This document shows, in pieces, positions 1 to 6,773 of a DNA stretch of 7,366 nucleotides. How positions within the stretch are numbered: the first letter of the stretch is position 1; every line of letters begins with the position of its first letter. Where the stretch lies: NCBI GenBank assembly GCA_021848375.1, contig JAJZUR010000077.1:1-7366 (forward strand), written 5' to 3'. Both the position numbers and the translations under genes were made by a program. Source of the DNA: Pseudomonadota bacterium (GTDB lineage Bacteria > Pseudomonadota > Gammaproteobacteria > UBA6186 > Azoamicaceae). The notes under the pieces are model-generated. The model was not told where the DNA came from. It did no database searches and saw nothing but the letters and a program-made list of their open reading frames with translations.

Positions 1-5
1 GTTAA

Positions 6-119
6 CCGGACGCACACGCATTTCTTAAATTTGCGGAAAAAGAATTTAATGATGAAACTATTTTATTTATACAAGAATACCGTGCGCTAGAGAAAGAAAA
101 GGAAGCAAAAATAGAAACA
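6..119 (+). pseudogene. Upstream coding remnant of the RGS gene (open frame without a start codon)
   Basis: The frame of the 120-473 gene stays open from position 6 to 119 and encodes the first helices of the RGS domain, including HAFLKFAEKEFNDETILF. It contains no ATG, GTG or TTG, and a TAA stands in frame at 3-5. One extra C in the CC pair at 6-7 would join the frame beginning at base 1 to this one, reading V-N-P-D-A-H-A-F, which fits the usual RGS opening. So the gene is either frameshifted (a decaying gene or a sequencing error) or has lost its 5' end. Only five bases upstream are visible, so these cannot be separated here. Confidence 0.5.
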
Positions 120-473
120 ATGAAAGGCTTTTATGAAAAATTTATACTACCCTCTAGTAGGTATCAACTTAATATCAGTTCGGAGGACTTGAACAATCTG
201 GAACAACAAGGAATTTATAAGATTACATCTTATGCTAAAATTAAAGAACATGTATTAACAACCATCGAACATGATGTATTTCAAAGATTTAAAATGACAA
301 AAGAATATACTGAAGTAGCAATCCCTAAAAAACCAGCGATTTTTTCACCCGCTGCTGAAGTGGCAAGCACTGGCAGATCCAGAAGAGATGCAATAGGTGA
401 CAGAGATGATGCTAAAAAGAAAGGGTTAGACCGGAATCCTAATTATGTGCCACCAAAACCAGGTCCTAAGTAA
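120..473 (+). CDS. RGS-domain (regulator of G-protein signalling) protein, N-terminus missing
   Basis: From the first ATG this is 117 residues. Residues 1-60, together with the open frame just upstream (positions 6-119), read as an RGS domain, the eukaryotic fold that speeds GTP hydrolysis by heterotrimeric G-alpha subunits. Visible hallmarks are FNDETILF upstream, FYEKFILPSS (residues 4-13), QLNIS (16-20) and IEHDVFQRF (49-57). By my alignment to RGS4, Asn18 matches Asn128, Asp52 matches Asp163 and Arg56 matches Arg167, all G-alpha contacts, while the Asn88 position (in the upstream part) is Thr. Residues 61-117 are a low-complexity tail rich in Lys, Arg, Asp and Pro, ending in PPKPGPK. No signal peptide or membrane segment is visible. 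The ATG is a doubtful true start: an AAGGAAG sequence lies 14 bases away and the domain extends upstream of it. The gene is more AT-rich than its neighbours. RGS assignment is confident from pattern; the biochemical role in a bacterium is unknown, and a host-directed effector is only a possibility. Confidence 0.72.
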   Translation: MKGFYEKFILPSSRYQLNISSEDLNNLEQQGIYKITSYAKIKEHVLTTIEHDVFQRFKMTKEYTEVAIPKKPAIFSPAAEVASTGRSRRDAIGDRDDAKKKGLDRNPNYVPPKPGPK

Positions 474-476
474 AAT

Positions 477-908
477 CTATCCCCCAACCGTCTTTCCAAG
501 CTTTTTGCAATAATTGTCTAATACTTCAAATAAAGCTTTGTGATCTTCTGATTTGATCACAAATTCGTTCATGCCGGCGGTTTTACAAATATCCATGTCT
601 CGCGGATCATTACTTGCGGTTAAGGCGATGATGGGAATGTCTTTACAGGGATCAGGAAGCGCTCGGATAATTTTGGCGGCTTCGTAGCCGTTCATAAACG
701 GCATGTAGAGATCCATAATGGCAATATCAAAGGGTTCTTGCTTTACTTTTTCGATGGCTTCTTGACCGGTTGCGACCGTGACGACTTCGTAGCCATGATT
801 CGTTAAGATCATTGACATAGCAGCGCGGGTCGTTCTGCTATTGTCAACAAATAACAATTTTAATTTATTTCCCGTTGGGGGAGAAGTTGGCGTAATTGGG
901 GTACTCAT
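477..908 (-). CDS. Single-domain response regulator (CheY-like receiver)
   Basis: This 143-residue protein is a lone receiver domain with no output domain. After a Pro/Thr-rich N-terminus (residues 1-14) come beta-1 LLFVDNS, the phospho-acceptor Asp66 in IMDLYMP, Thr97 in ALTAS, Phe116 at the aromatic switch position and Lys119. Together these define a phosphorelay receiver that accepts phosphate from a histidine kinase or HPt protein in the cytoplasm. Two positions depart from the norm. The acidic pair is Asp22-Asn23 instead of Asp-Asp, and Lys119 is followed by Ser instead of the usual Pro. The ATG lies 14 bases after the cysZ stop, with only a weak Shine-Dalgarno match, which suggests translational coupling and cotranscription with cysZ. 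No kinase is visible in the window. The sequence style (IPIIALTA, then AGMNEFVIK) resembles receivers of hybrid kinases, so it may be part of a multistep relay; its target is unknown. Confidence 0.88.
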   Translation of the reverse strand: MSTPITPTSPPTGNKLKLLFVDNSRTTRAAMSMILTNHGYEVVTVATGQEAIEKVKQEPFDIAIMDLYMPFMNGYEAAKIIRALPDPCKDIPIIALTASNDPRDMDICKTAGMNEFVIKSEDHKALFEVLDNYCKKLGKTVGG

Positions 909-922
909 AGTTTCATTCTAGC

Positions 923-1651
923 CTAATTTTTTGGTTTTAACGATAGCCAAAGAAAAGTACCCCCTGCAACGGCGGCAGGCGGTACCACTAAATTGATGCC
1001 CGGAATGGTCATCAACAAGGTCACACTTGCGCCAAATCCTAAGGCTGTGAAGGGCTTTTGTTTGAGCTTTTGCAACATGGTTTTTAAATCGACTTGCTGA
1101 TTATCGGCGACATAATCGATATATTGAATGGCGAGGATCCAGGCTAATACAACCCACCACACGAACGGCGCAATAGGATAAGTGGGCGGCAGGATAAGCA
1201 ATAGCAAGCAGAGCAATAGCCACGGAATAAAGTGCCACAACTTTTGGCCTTCCCGGTATAGGATATGTGGAATACTTCTCCAAAAGGACATAGTTGAAAG
1301 AGTTGGGAAAAGCGAAGAGTGCTGCTCAATTTTTTCAGCCAGTAATCCATAAAAAGGAGATGCAAGAATGTTCGTTAAAAACGTAAAGCAGAGTGTGGCA
1401 ACGAAAATGCTCATGATCCAAAATACAAACCAAAATAACCAGCCGAGCAACAACGTTAGCCAACCTGGGTAGATTGCCATAAATCCAGAAAAATGCCTTG
1501 AAAAATAAAGCGCAAGTAGAATAATACAGCCAATCAGTAAGACGAGATTGATGAGAATTGGCAGAATAATAAAGCGCCTAAAGCCGGGCGAAAGAACGGC
1601 TTTTAACCCCCGTAGAAAAAACACAATGCCAGTCACAAAAGAATCTTGCAT
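923..1651 (-). CDS. cysZ: CysZ-family sulfate transporter (EI24/CysZ membrane protein)
   Basis: This inner-membrane protein of the CysZ family, whose Escherichia coli member (253 aa) takes up sulfate for cysteine synthesis, is 242 residues from the ATG used here. Family marks are visible (numbered from the upstream TTG): LSPGFRRFIILPILINLVLL (26-45), the reentrant ASPFYGLLAEKIE (103-115), IQYIDYVADN (181-190) and GINLVVPPAAVAGGTFLW (224-241). Several hydrophobic helices surround them. Start choice is open. A TTG at 1667-1669 adds six residues (248 aa), overlaps the preceding stop by 14 bases and has GGAAG just upstream. The ATG at 1649-1651 begins four bases after that stop and is preferred as the stronger start codon, though its Shine-Dalgarno is poor. 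It lies between a DASS transporter and a receiver gene in one probable operon, and points away from the smc-zipA pair. No cysteine-synthesis gene is in view, so the substrate is inferred from family. Confidence 0.88.
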   Translation of the reverse strand: MQDSFVTGIVFFLRGLKAVLSPGFRRFIILPILINLVLLIGCIILLALYFSRHFSGFMAIYPGWLTLLLGWLFWFVFWIMSIFVATLCFTFLTNILASPFYGLLAEKIEQHSSLFPTLSTMSFWRSIPHILYREGQKLWHFIPWLLLCLLLLILPPTYPIAPFVWWVVLAWILAIQYIDYVADNQQVDLKTMLQKLKQKPFTALGFGASVTLLMTIPGINLVVPPAAVAGGTFLWLSLKPKN

Positions 1652-1655
1652 AGTT

Positions 1656-3104
1656 TTACCAAAGGCCAATTAACTTCCACCAAAAACTGCCAACAACAGC
1701 CCAAACTAAAATGTTGAAGATACTGATGAGCCCGCCGACGCGCCACCAATCTTTGAGCGTGATATAATCAGAGCCAAAGTAAACGGGTGCCGTACCCGTT
1801 CCATAGTGTGTCAGCCCAGCGCAAAGACTGGACAAAAACGCCATTAATAAAACGACCATATAAGGCGGTGCGCCTGCGGTAATGGCAACAATCACAAAGG
1901 CGCTGTACATGGAGCTGATATGCGCTGTGATACTGGCAAAGGCGTAGTGGGCGTAAAAATAGATGAGTGATATGGCGATAAGCGCCGTTAACCAATGGAA
2001 AGTACTGACCCAACCCTGCATGTGATCACCAAACCAACCGATCATGCCAAATTCGGTTAAATAATTGGACATGGTGAGCAAAACGGAAAGCCAGATAAAA
2101 GAATGCCAAGCGTTTTGTTCTTTTAGGATATCGTCCCAGTTCAGTACATTGGTTGCGAGCAAAATAGATAACCCTACTAATGCGGCAACCGTTGCATCAA
2201 CCCCTAAAAAGGAGCCCAAGACCCAAAGAGTTAACAGTAAGCCAAACGTAGCGAGCATGATCCACTCTGGTTTACGCAAAGGACCCATTTCGGTTAATTT
2301 CTGCCTAGCAAACGCTGGTGCTTCGGGGGTTTGTTTGATTTCAGGAGGATATATAAGTTGAATAATCCACGGCAGCGCGGCGAGATTGATAAGCCCAGGG
2401 ACTAATGCAGCCAATGCCCACATCGTCCAGCTAATTTCGACACCCATTTTGGCAGCAATGCTTACAATTAAAGGATTGCCGGCGGTTGCCGTTAAAAACA
2501 TGGCGCTGGTAATGACATTGGTTTGATAAGCAAGCTTCATTAGGTACGAGCCAATTTTGCGTTCGGTGCCTAATTTGGGCGTACTTTTATATTCTTCCGA
2601 AAGGGCGCTGACGATGGGATAGACAATGCCGGCGCCGCGTGCAGTATTGCTGGGGGTAAAAGGCGCTAATAGAAATTCAGTTGTGATAAGCCCATAGGCG
2701 AGACCGCGTGTACTTTTTCCCATGTGTAAAACAAAGTAATAGGCAATTCGGGCGCCAAGGCCAGTTTTAATAAAGCCACGCGCCAGTAAAAAAGCCAACA
2801 CAATCAACCAGATAATGTTAGAGCTAAATCCAGAGAGCGCTTGTTTGATGGTAAGGGTATTGGTTATGCAACAAAGGCTTAAGGCCAGAATACAAAGAGC
2901 ACCCATTGGAAGGAGATTAAGGACGATCGCAACAATTGTCGTAACAAAGAGCGAAAATAGATGCCACGTTTTGAGATCAAGTCCTGAGGGTACGGGTAAA
3001 AACCAGAGGACACATAATAAGCTTGCCACCCAAAACGCCGAAGGGATTCGGTTTATAGATAAGAAATTTGACTTGCTTATGGCAGCGGTATTTGGATTTG
3101 TCAC
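1656..3104 (-). CDS. DASS-family anion transporter, dicarboxylate (2-oxoglutarate/malate) translocator type
   Basis: This 482-residue inner-membrane protein has about a dozen hydrophobic segments and belongs to the divalent anion:Na+ symporter (DASS) superfamily. The first clamshell motif is PSNTARGAGIVYPI (residues 151-164, Ser152-Asn153-Thr154). The second is THYGTGTAPVYFG (432-444), which replaces a second SNT and marks the subgroup of plastid 2-oxoglutarate/malate translocators, bacterial SodiT-type carriers and CitT/TtdT antiporters. Length is normal for the family (about 470-490). The likely substrate is a di- or tricarboxylate such as malate, 2-oxoglutarate, succinate or citrate, probably by exchange; the sequence alone cannot choose. 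The start is GTG with a good AGGGG Shine-Dalgarno 8 bases upstream; no in-frame ATG occurs until residue 67, inside the membrane region. It is first in a probable operon with cysZ and the receiver gene, and is transcribed divergently from smc. Confidence 0.88.
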   Translation of the reverse strand: MTNPNTAAISKSNFLSINRIPSAFWVASLLCVLWFLPVPSGLDLKTWHLFSLFVTTIVAIVLNLLPMGALCILALSLCCITNTLTIKQALSGFSSNIIWLIVLAFLLARGFIKTGLGARIAYYFVLHMGKSTRGLAYGLITTEFLLAPFTPSNTARGAGIVYPIVSALSEEYKSTPKLGTERKIGSYLMKLAYQTNVITSAMFLTATAGNPLIVSIAAKMGVEISWTMWALAALVPGLINLAALPWIIQLIYPPEIKQTPEAPAFARQKLTEMGPLRKPEWIMLATFGLLLTLWVLGSFLGVDATVAALVGLSILLATNVLNWDDILKEQNAWHSFIWLSVLLTMSNYLTEFGMIGWFGDHMQGWVSTFHWLTALIAISLIYFYAHYAFASITAHISSMYSAFVIVAITAGAPPYMVVLLMAFLSSLCAGLTHYGTGTAPVYFGSDYITLKDWWRVGGLISIFNILVWAVVGSFWWKLIGLW

Positions 3105-3112
3105 GGTGTGAG

Positions 3113-3117
3113 CCCCT
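3113..3117 (-). promoter_or_regulatory. Ribosome binding site of the DASS transporter gene
   Basis: On the minus strand AGGGG stands 8 bases before the GTG at 3104-3102. It matches the anti-Shine-Dalgarno core at normal spacing and supports the GTG as the true start of the transporter. Confidence 0.6.
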
Positions 3118-3154
3118 CATCATATAGAGCCATCAGGTAAAATGACTAAAAGAT

Positions 3155-3182
3155 CTTGCCAGATCCATTTCAACATGGCAAG
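3155..3182. repeat. Inverted repeat in the divergent intergenic region (operator candidate)
   Basis: CTTGCCA (3155-3161) and TGGCAAG (3176-3182) are a perfect 7-base inverted repeat with a 14-base spacer. The half-site centres are 21 bp apart, two helical turns, as expected for a dimeric DNA-binding protein. The right arm overlaps the putative -35 of smc, so a bound protein could repress smc and might also affect the divergent transporter operon. A weak RNA hairpin is the alternative. The repeat is seen directly; the regulatory role is inferred. Confidence 0.4.
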
Positions 3183-3204
3183 TTCTTCAATTTTGAAGTA
3201 TTAT
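3175..3204 (+). promoter_or_regulatory. Candidate sigma-70 promoter for smc
   Basis: ATGGCA (3175-3180, 4 of 6 to TTGACA) and TATTAT (3199-3204, 5 of 6 to TATAAT) are separated by 18 bases, which would start transcription near 3211, about 30 bases before the smc ATG. The match is modest and rests on eye inspection. A perfect TTGACA at 3219-3224 is too close to the start codon and has no -10 partner. Confidence 0.3.
3185..3198. repeat. 14-base near-perfect palindrome CTTCAA-TT-TTGAAG
   Basis: Six-base arms CTTCAA (3185-3190) and TTGAAG (3193-3198) flank a two-base centre. The palindrome falls wholly within the spacer of the candidate smc promoter, a common operator position. It is distinct from the neighbouring CTTGCCA repeat. 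Function is unproven. Confidence 0.35.
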
Positions 3205-3239
3205 TAGCCCAGGATTTCTTGACAATAGGCCAGATGCGC

Positions 3240-6200
3240 ATGCGGTTGGAGAAAATTAAACTTGCTGGATTTAAGTCCTTTGTAGATCCAACAGTATTCG
3301 AGTTACGTAGTCCCCTGGTGGCTGTAGTTGGCCCGAATGGGTGCGGGAAATCCAATATTATTGATGCTATTCGCTGGGTCATGGGAGAAAGCTCCGCTAA
3401 GAATTTACGGGGCGAATCTATGGCGGATGTTATCTTCAATGGTTCTTCGACTCGTAAGCCTGTGGGGCAGGCCTCTATCGAATTGGTCTTTGATAATACC
3501 GATGGAAGTCTTGGTGGAGAATATGCACGATTTAGCGAAATATCTGTGCGTCGGGAAGCAACACGCGATGGGCAATCTAATTATTTTTTAAACGGTACTC
3601 GGTGTCGGCGCAAAGACATTACGGATGTATTTTTAGGTACAGGGCTTGGTCCTAGAAGTTATGCCATTATCGAACAAGGCATGATATCACGCGTCATTGA
3701 AGCTAAACCCGAAGAATTACGATCTTTCTTAGAAGAAGCGGCGGGTGTTTCTTTGTATCGCAAGCGCCGGCATGAAACTGAAATTAGAATGCGTCATACG
3801 CGAGAAAACTTAGATCGCCTAAACGATATTCGACAAGAATTAGAAAAACAATTAGATCGTTTGAAGCGTCAATCGGAATCTGCCGAGAAATATCAACACT
3901 ATAAAGCAGACCATGATCGCTTAGAAGCAGAACTCTCCGCGTTGCGTTGGCAGCTCTTTCATCAGCAATTAGAAGAAAAAGCTTTAGGGATCCGCAATTT
4001 GGCAACAGCGCTTGAAGAAAAGCAAGCCTTTAAAACCAGTCTCGATTTAGAATTGGAAAACCATCGCCAAACCTATACCGAAAAAACCGATGCCTGGAAA
4101 GTTTTACAGGGTCAGTTTTATGAAATTGGCAATCAGGTTTCTCGTTTAGAACAAAGCTTGCAACATCACCGAGAGCGTGAGCAAAGTTTAGAACAGGATT
4201 TGCAGCAAACCAAAGAAAATGAACAGCAAATCCAATTGCAAATGGCTCAAGATAATGCCCGTTTAATGGATTTACAAGCCGATTGGGTTCAATTACAGCC
4301 AGAATCAACGTCCGCTGCAACATTATTGCAAGAATCAGAAGCCGTTTTGCAAGAAGCTGATGAGGCTATGCGTCATTGGAACCAGACTTTTGATGTCTTT
4401 CAAGCAGAGGCGGAAAAACCGCAGCGAGTTGCCGAGGTGGAAAAGGCTCGAATCGAGCAACTGGAAAAGCAAGTGCGAGAAGCCAAAGCACAGATGGATC
4501 GTTTGCAAAAGGAGCGCGAGGGCATCGATGTGAATGTTCTAGAAGCAGAACTGGCTTTGGTTGAGCAAGCGCTTTTAGCAGAAGATACGGAAACAAACAC
4601 GATTGGTTCTGAATTGAATGCATTGTCGATCAATTTAAATCACGAACGCTTGGCGTTAACCAACCAAACCAACAGGTTAGATGAACAAAAAGGACGTTTG
4701 CAAAGTTTAAAAGGACGCTTAGCGTCTTTGGAAGCGCTACAACAAGCAGCGCTTGGCAAAACGAATTCGGTGGTGAAAGCATGGCTTGAAAGTAATGGAT
4801 TATTGGAATATCCGCGTTTAGGTGAAATGTTAGTGGTCGAAACAGGCTATGAAACTGCGGTCGAAACCGTTTTAGGCAACGCACTGGAGGCGGTATGTGT
4901 GCCTGGATTAGAGGCGGTTGCTACCCTTATTGCTGATTTAAATGAGGGCAATCTCGCTTTTATTGATCGTTCCTCCATAACTGATCATAGCGCTGCTTCT
5001 GGTTTATCCAATTTATTAAGCAGTAAAATTAAAACACAATTGCCAATAGATACTCTCTTGGCAGGGATCCACGTTGTAGATGAATTACCGGAAGCCTTAC
5101 AAAAACAAAAATCTCTAAAACCAGGCGAATCCATTATTACGCGCGCAGGAATTTGGCTTGGTTCTAATTGGTTAAAAGTTTATCGTGGTACTGAAGGACA
5201 TGCAGGCGTTTTAGCGCGCGAGTCTGAAATTAAAGCTATCGGATCGGACATCTTAGCATTACAAGAACAAATTTTTGCGGCAGAAACAGCTCTTATTGAA
5301 CAACGAGAAAAGATCACAGCGTTGGAAAGTAAACGCGAATCTTTACACGGATCACAACAAGATCGTGCACGGATATTAAATGAATTATCCGCGAAAGTCA
5401 GCACGATTCGCACAAAAATTGAACATCAGAAGGGACGCCTGGTACGTTTGGAAGCCGATGCAGCAGAACAACAAGTAAAAATGGATCAAGCAGCGGAAGA
5501 AACTGCATTATCACGAATTCATTTGCAAAAAGCGTTAGATGAAATGGCAGAATATTCATCAAAACGGTTATTATTACAAACTGAGCGAGATACGCTAAGA
5601 GATCTGCTACGAAAGGCTAGTCAGGATATGGGACTTGCGAAAGAAAGAGCCTATGCCGTTGCCTTGAAAGAAAAAACAGTACACACCCAAAAACAAGCCG
5701 TTGAAGAAGGGCTGGAACGCTTGATTAAGCAGCAACAGTTGATTGAAGATCGTGTGAAAGCTCTGCACGCACAGTTGGAGGGGTTAAAAAATCCGGAACA
5801 GGAAATGCGTAAAGAGTTGGAAATTTTATTGGCCAAGCGAATGTCAGCAGAAGATGTATTAAATCTTGCTCGCGCCGAATTAGATGAACTAGAACATACT
5901 TTACGCACGCTTGAGAAACAACGCAATACCTTAGAAGGGGATATTCAAGAGATCCGCATTCAATTAGAACGGTTACGGATGGATTGGCAAGCCATTGAAA
6001 TACGTTGTCAGACCTTGCAAGAGAAATTTGTGGAAATGGGTAAAGCGCTGGAGGAAGTGTTGCAAACCATTTCTCCAGAGGCGACGGAAGTAGGTTTAGT
6101 CCAAGAATTAGAGCAAATGATCCGGCGGATTGATAGATTAGGGGCAATTAATTTAACGGCCATTGAAGAATATCAAAGTGAATCTGAACGTAAAATGTAT

Positions 6201-6752
6201 TTAGATGCGCAGCATCAAGATCTGACCGAAGCCCTAGAAACTTTAGAAAATGCAATTCGAAAAATTGATAAAGAAACGCGGGCGCGTTTCAAAGAGACTT
6301 TTGATAAAGTCAATGCAGAATTTCAAGCGCTTTATCCGCGCCTTTTTGGAGGCGGACGGGCGTATTTAGAATTAATTGGAGAAGATTTATTAGAAAGCGG
6401 TGTGACTGTGATGGCTCAGCCGCCTGGAAAAAGGAATAGTTCTATTCATTTGCTGTCGGGGGGTGAAAAGGCATTAACGGCAGTTGCGTTGGTGTTTTCT
6501 ATTTTTCAGCTAAATCCAGCGCCATTTTGCTTACTGGATGAAGTTGATGCGCCGCTCGATGATGCAAATGTGGGGCGTTATTGTGAATTGGTAAAACGTT
6601 TATCAGAAACCGTACAATTTATATATGTAACCCATAATAAATTGGCGATGGAAATGGCACAGCATCTTATTGGGGTAACTATGAAAGAGCCAGGGGTTTC
6701 ACGATTAGTTTCAGTGGATGTGGAGGAAGCCGCCGCGCTTGTGGCGAGTTAA
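3240..6752 (+). CDS. smc: Chromosome segregation/condensation ATPase SMC
   Basis: SMC is the ABC-type ATPase that, with ScpA and ScpB, forms the bacterial condensin that organises and separates chromosomes. From the ATG at 3240 it has 1170 residues, a normal length. Visible parts in order: the N-terminal head with MRLEKIKLAGFKSFVDPT and Walker A GPNGCGKS (31-38); a long Glu/Gln/Leu/Arg-rich coiled coil (about 170-510); the hinge (about 515-660, beginning near LEYPRLGEMLVVETGY); the returning coiled coil (about 660-1000); and the C-terminal head with signature LLSGGEKA (from about 1071), Walker B LLDEVDAPLDD (Asp1100, catalytic Glu1101) and the THNK switch. All catalytic residues are intact. 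An ATG at 3234 adds only Met-Arg, with AGG four bases upstream; the frame also stays open back to a TTG at 3156, but that 28-residue extension does not resemble the family. zipA follows after 21 bases in a probable operon. scpA and scpB are not in the window. Confidence 0.96.
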   Translation: MRLEKIKLAGFKSFVDPTVFELRSPLVAVVGPNGCGKSNIIDAIRWVMGESSAKNLRGESMADVIFNGSSTRKPVGQASIELVFDNTDGSLGGEYARFSEISVRREATRDGQSNYFLNGTRCRRKDITDVFLGTGLGPRSYAIIEQGMISRVIEAKPEELRSFLEEAAGVSLYRKRRHETEIRMRHTRENLDRLNDIRQELEKQLDRLKRQSESAEKYQHYKADHDRLEAELSALRWQLFHQQLEEKALGIRNLATALEEKQAFKTSLDLELENHRQTYTEKTDAWKVLQGQFYEIGNQVSRLEQSLQHHREREQSLEQDLQQTKENEQQIQLQMAQDNARLMDLQADWVQLQPESTSAATLLQESEAVLQEADEAMRHWNQTFDVFQAEAEKPQRVAEVEKARIEQLEKQVREAKAQMDRLQKEREGIDVNVLEAELALVEQALLAEDTETNTIGSELNALSINLNHERLALTNQTNRLDEQKGRLQSLKGRLASLEALQQAALGKTNSVVKAWLESNGLLEYPRLGEMLVVETGYETAVETVLGNALEAVCVPGLEAVATLIADLNEGNLAFIDRSSITDHSAASGLSNLLSSKIKTQLPIDTLLAGIHVVDELPEALQKQKSLKPGESIITRAGIWLGSNWLKVYRGTEGHAGVLARESEIKAIGSDILALQEQIFAAETALIEQREKITALESKRESLHGSQQDRARILNELSAKVSTIRTKIEHQKGRLVRLEADAAEQQVKMDQAAEETALSRIHLQKALDEMAEYSSKRLLLQTERDTLRDLLRKASQDMGLAKERAYAVALKEKTVHTQKQAVEEGLERLIKQQQLIEDRVKALHAQLEGLKNPEQEMRKELEILLAKRMSAEDVLNLARAELDELEHTLRTLEKQRNTLEGDIQEIRIQLERLRMDWQAIEIRCQTLQEKFVEMGKALEEVLQTISPEATEVGLVQELEQMIRRIDRLGAINLTAIEEYQSESERKMYLDAQHQDLTEALETLENAIRKIDKETRARFKETFDKVNAEFQALYPRLFGGGRAYLELIGEDLLESGVTVMAQPPGKRNSSIHLLSGGEKALTAVALVFSIFQLNPAPFCLLDEVDAPLDDANVGRYCELVKRLSETVQFIYVTHNKLAMEMAQHLIGVTMKEPGVSRLVSVDVEEAAALVAS

Positions 6753-6763
6753 CGGATGGTTGT

Positions 6764-6768
6764 AGGAG
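6764..6768 (+). promoter_or_regulatory. Ribosome binding site of zipA
   Basis: AGGAG ends five bases before the ATG at 6774. It fixes the zipA start and lies within the 21-base gap after the smc stop, supporting efficient translation from a shared smc-zipA transcript. Confidence 0.75.
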
Positions 6769-6773
6769 CATAT

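Noticed and set aside
1101..1365. Small minus-strand frames inside cysZ
   Set aside because: They lie in other frames of a clear membrane protein gene, show no family features and have no independent ribosome binding site.
2065..3111. Plus-strand frames of about 98 codons opposite the DASS transporter
   Set aside because: They are antisense to a well-supported gene and encode no recognisable domain.
3119..3148. Promoter TAGTCA-18-TATGAT for the transporter operon on the minus strand
   Set aside because: Its predicted transcription start would fall at or after the AGGGG ribosome binding site, so it would remove the site that supports the GTG start.
3151..3166. AGATC direct repeats at 3151 and 3161
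   Set aside because: Five-base repeats containing GATC occur by chance and have no array or target-site context.
3219..3224. Perfect TTGACA -35 box upstream of smc
   Set aside because: A -10 at normal spacing would fall inside the smc coding sequence, at about 3242, where no TATAAT-like hexamer exists.
3156..3239. N-terminal extension of SMC from the TTG at 3156
   Set aside because: The 28 extra residues do not resemble SMC, the TTG lies inside the inverted repeat region, and the family start MRLEKIKLAGFKSF matches the ATG at 3240.
3170..6147. Several frames of 73-140 codons within or antisense to smc
   Set aside because: They are shadows of the long smc gene; the longest (140 codons, minus strand, 5725-6147) has no recognisable domain.
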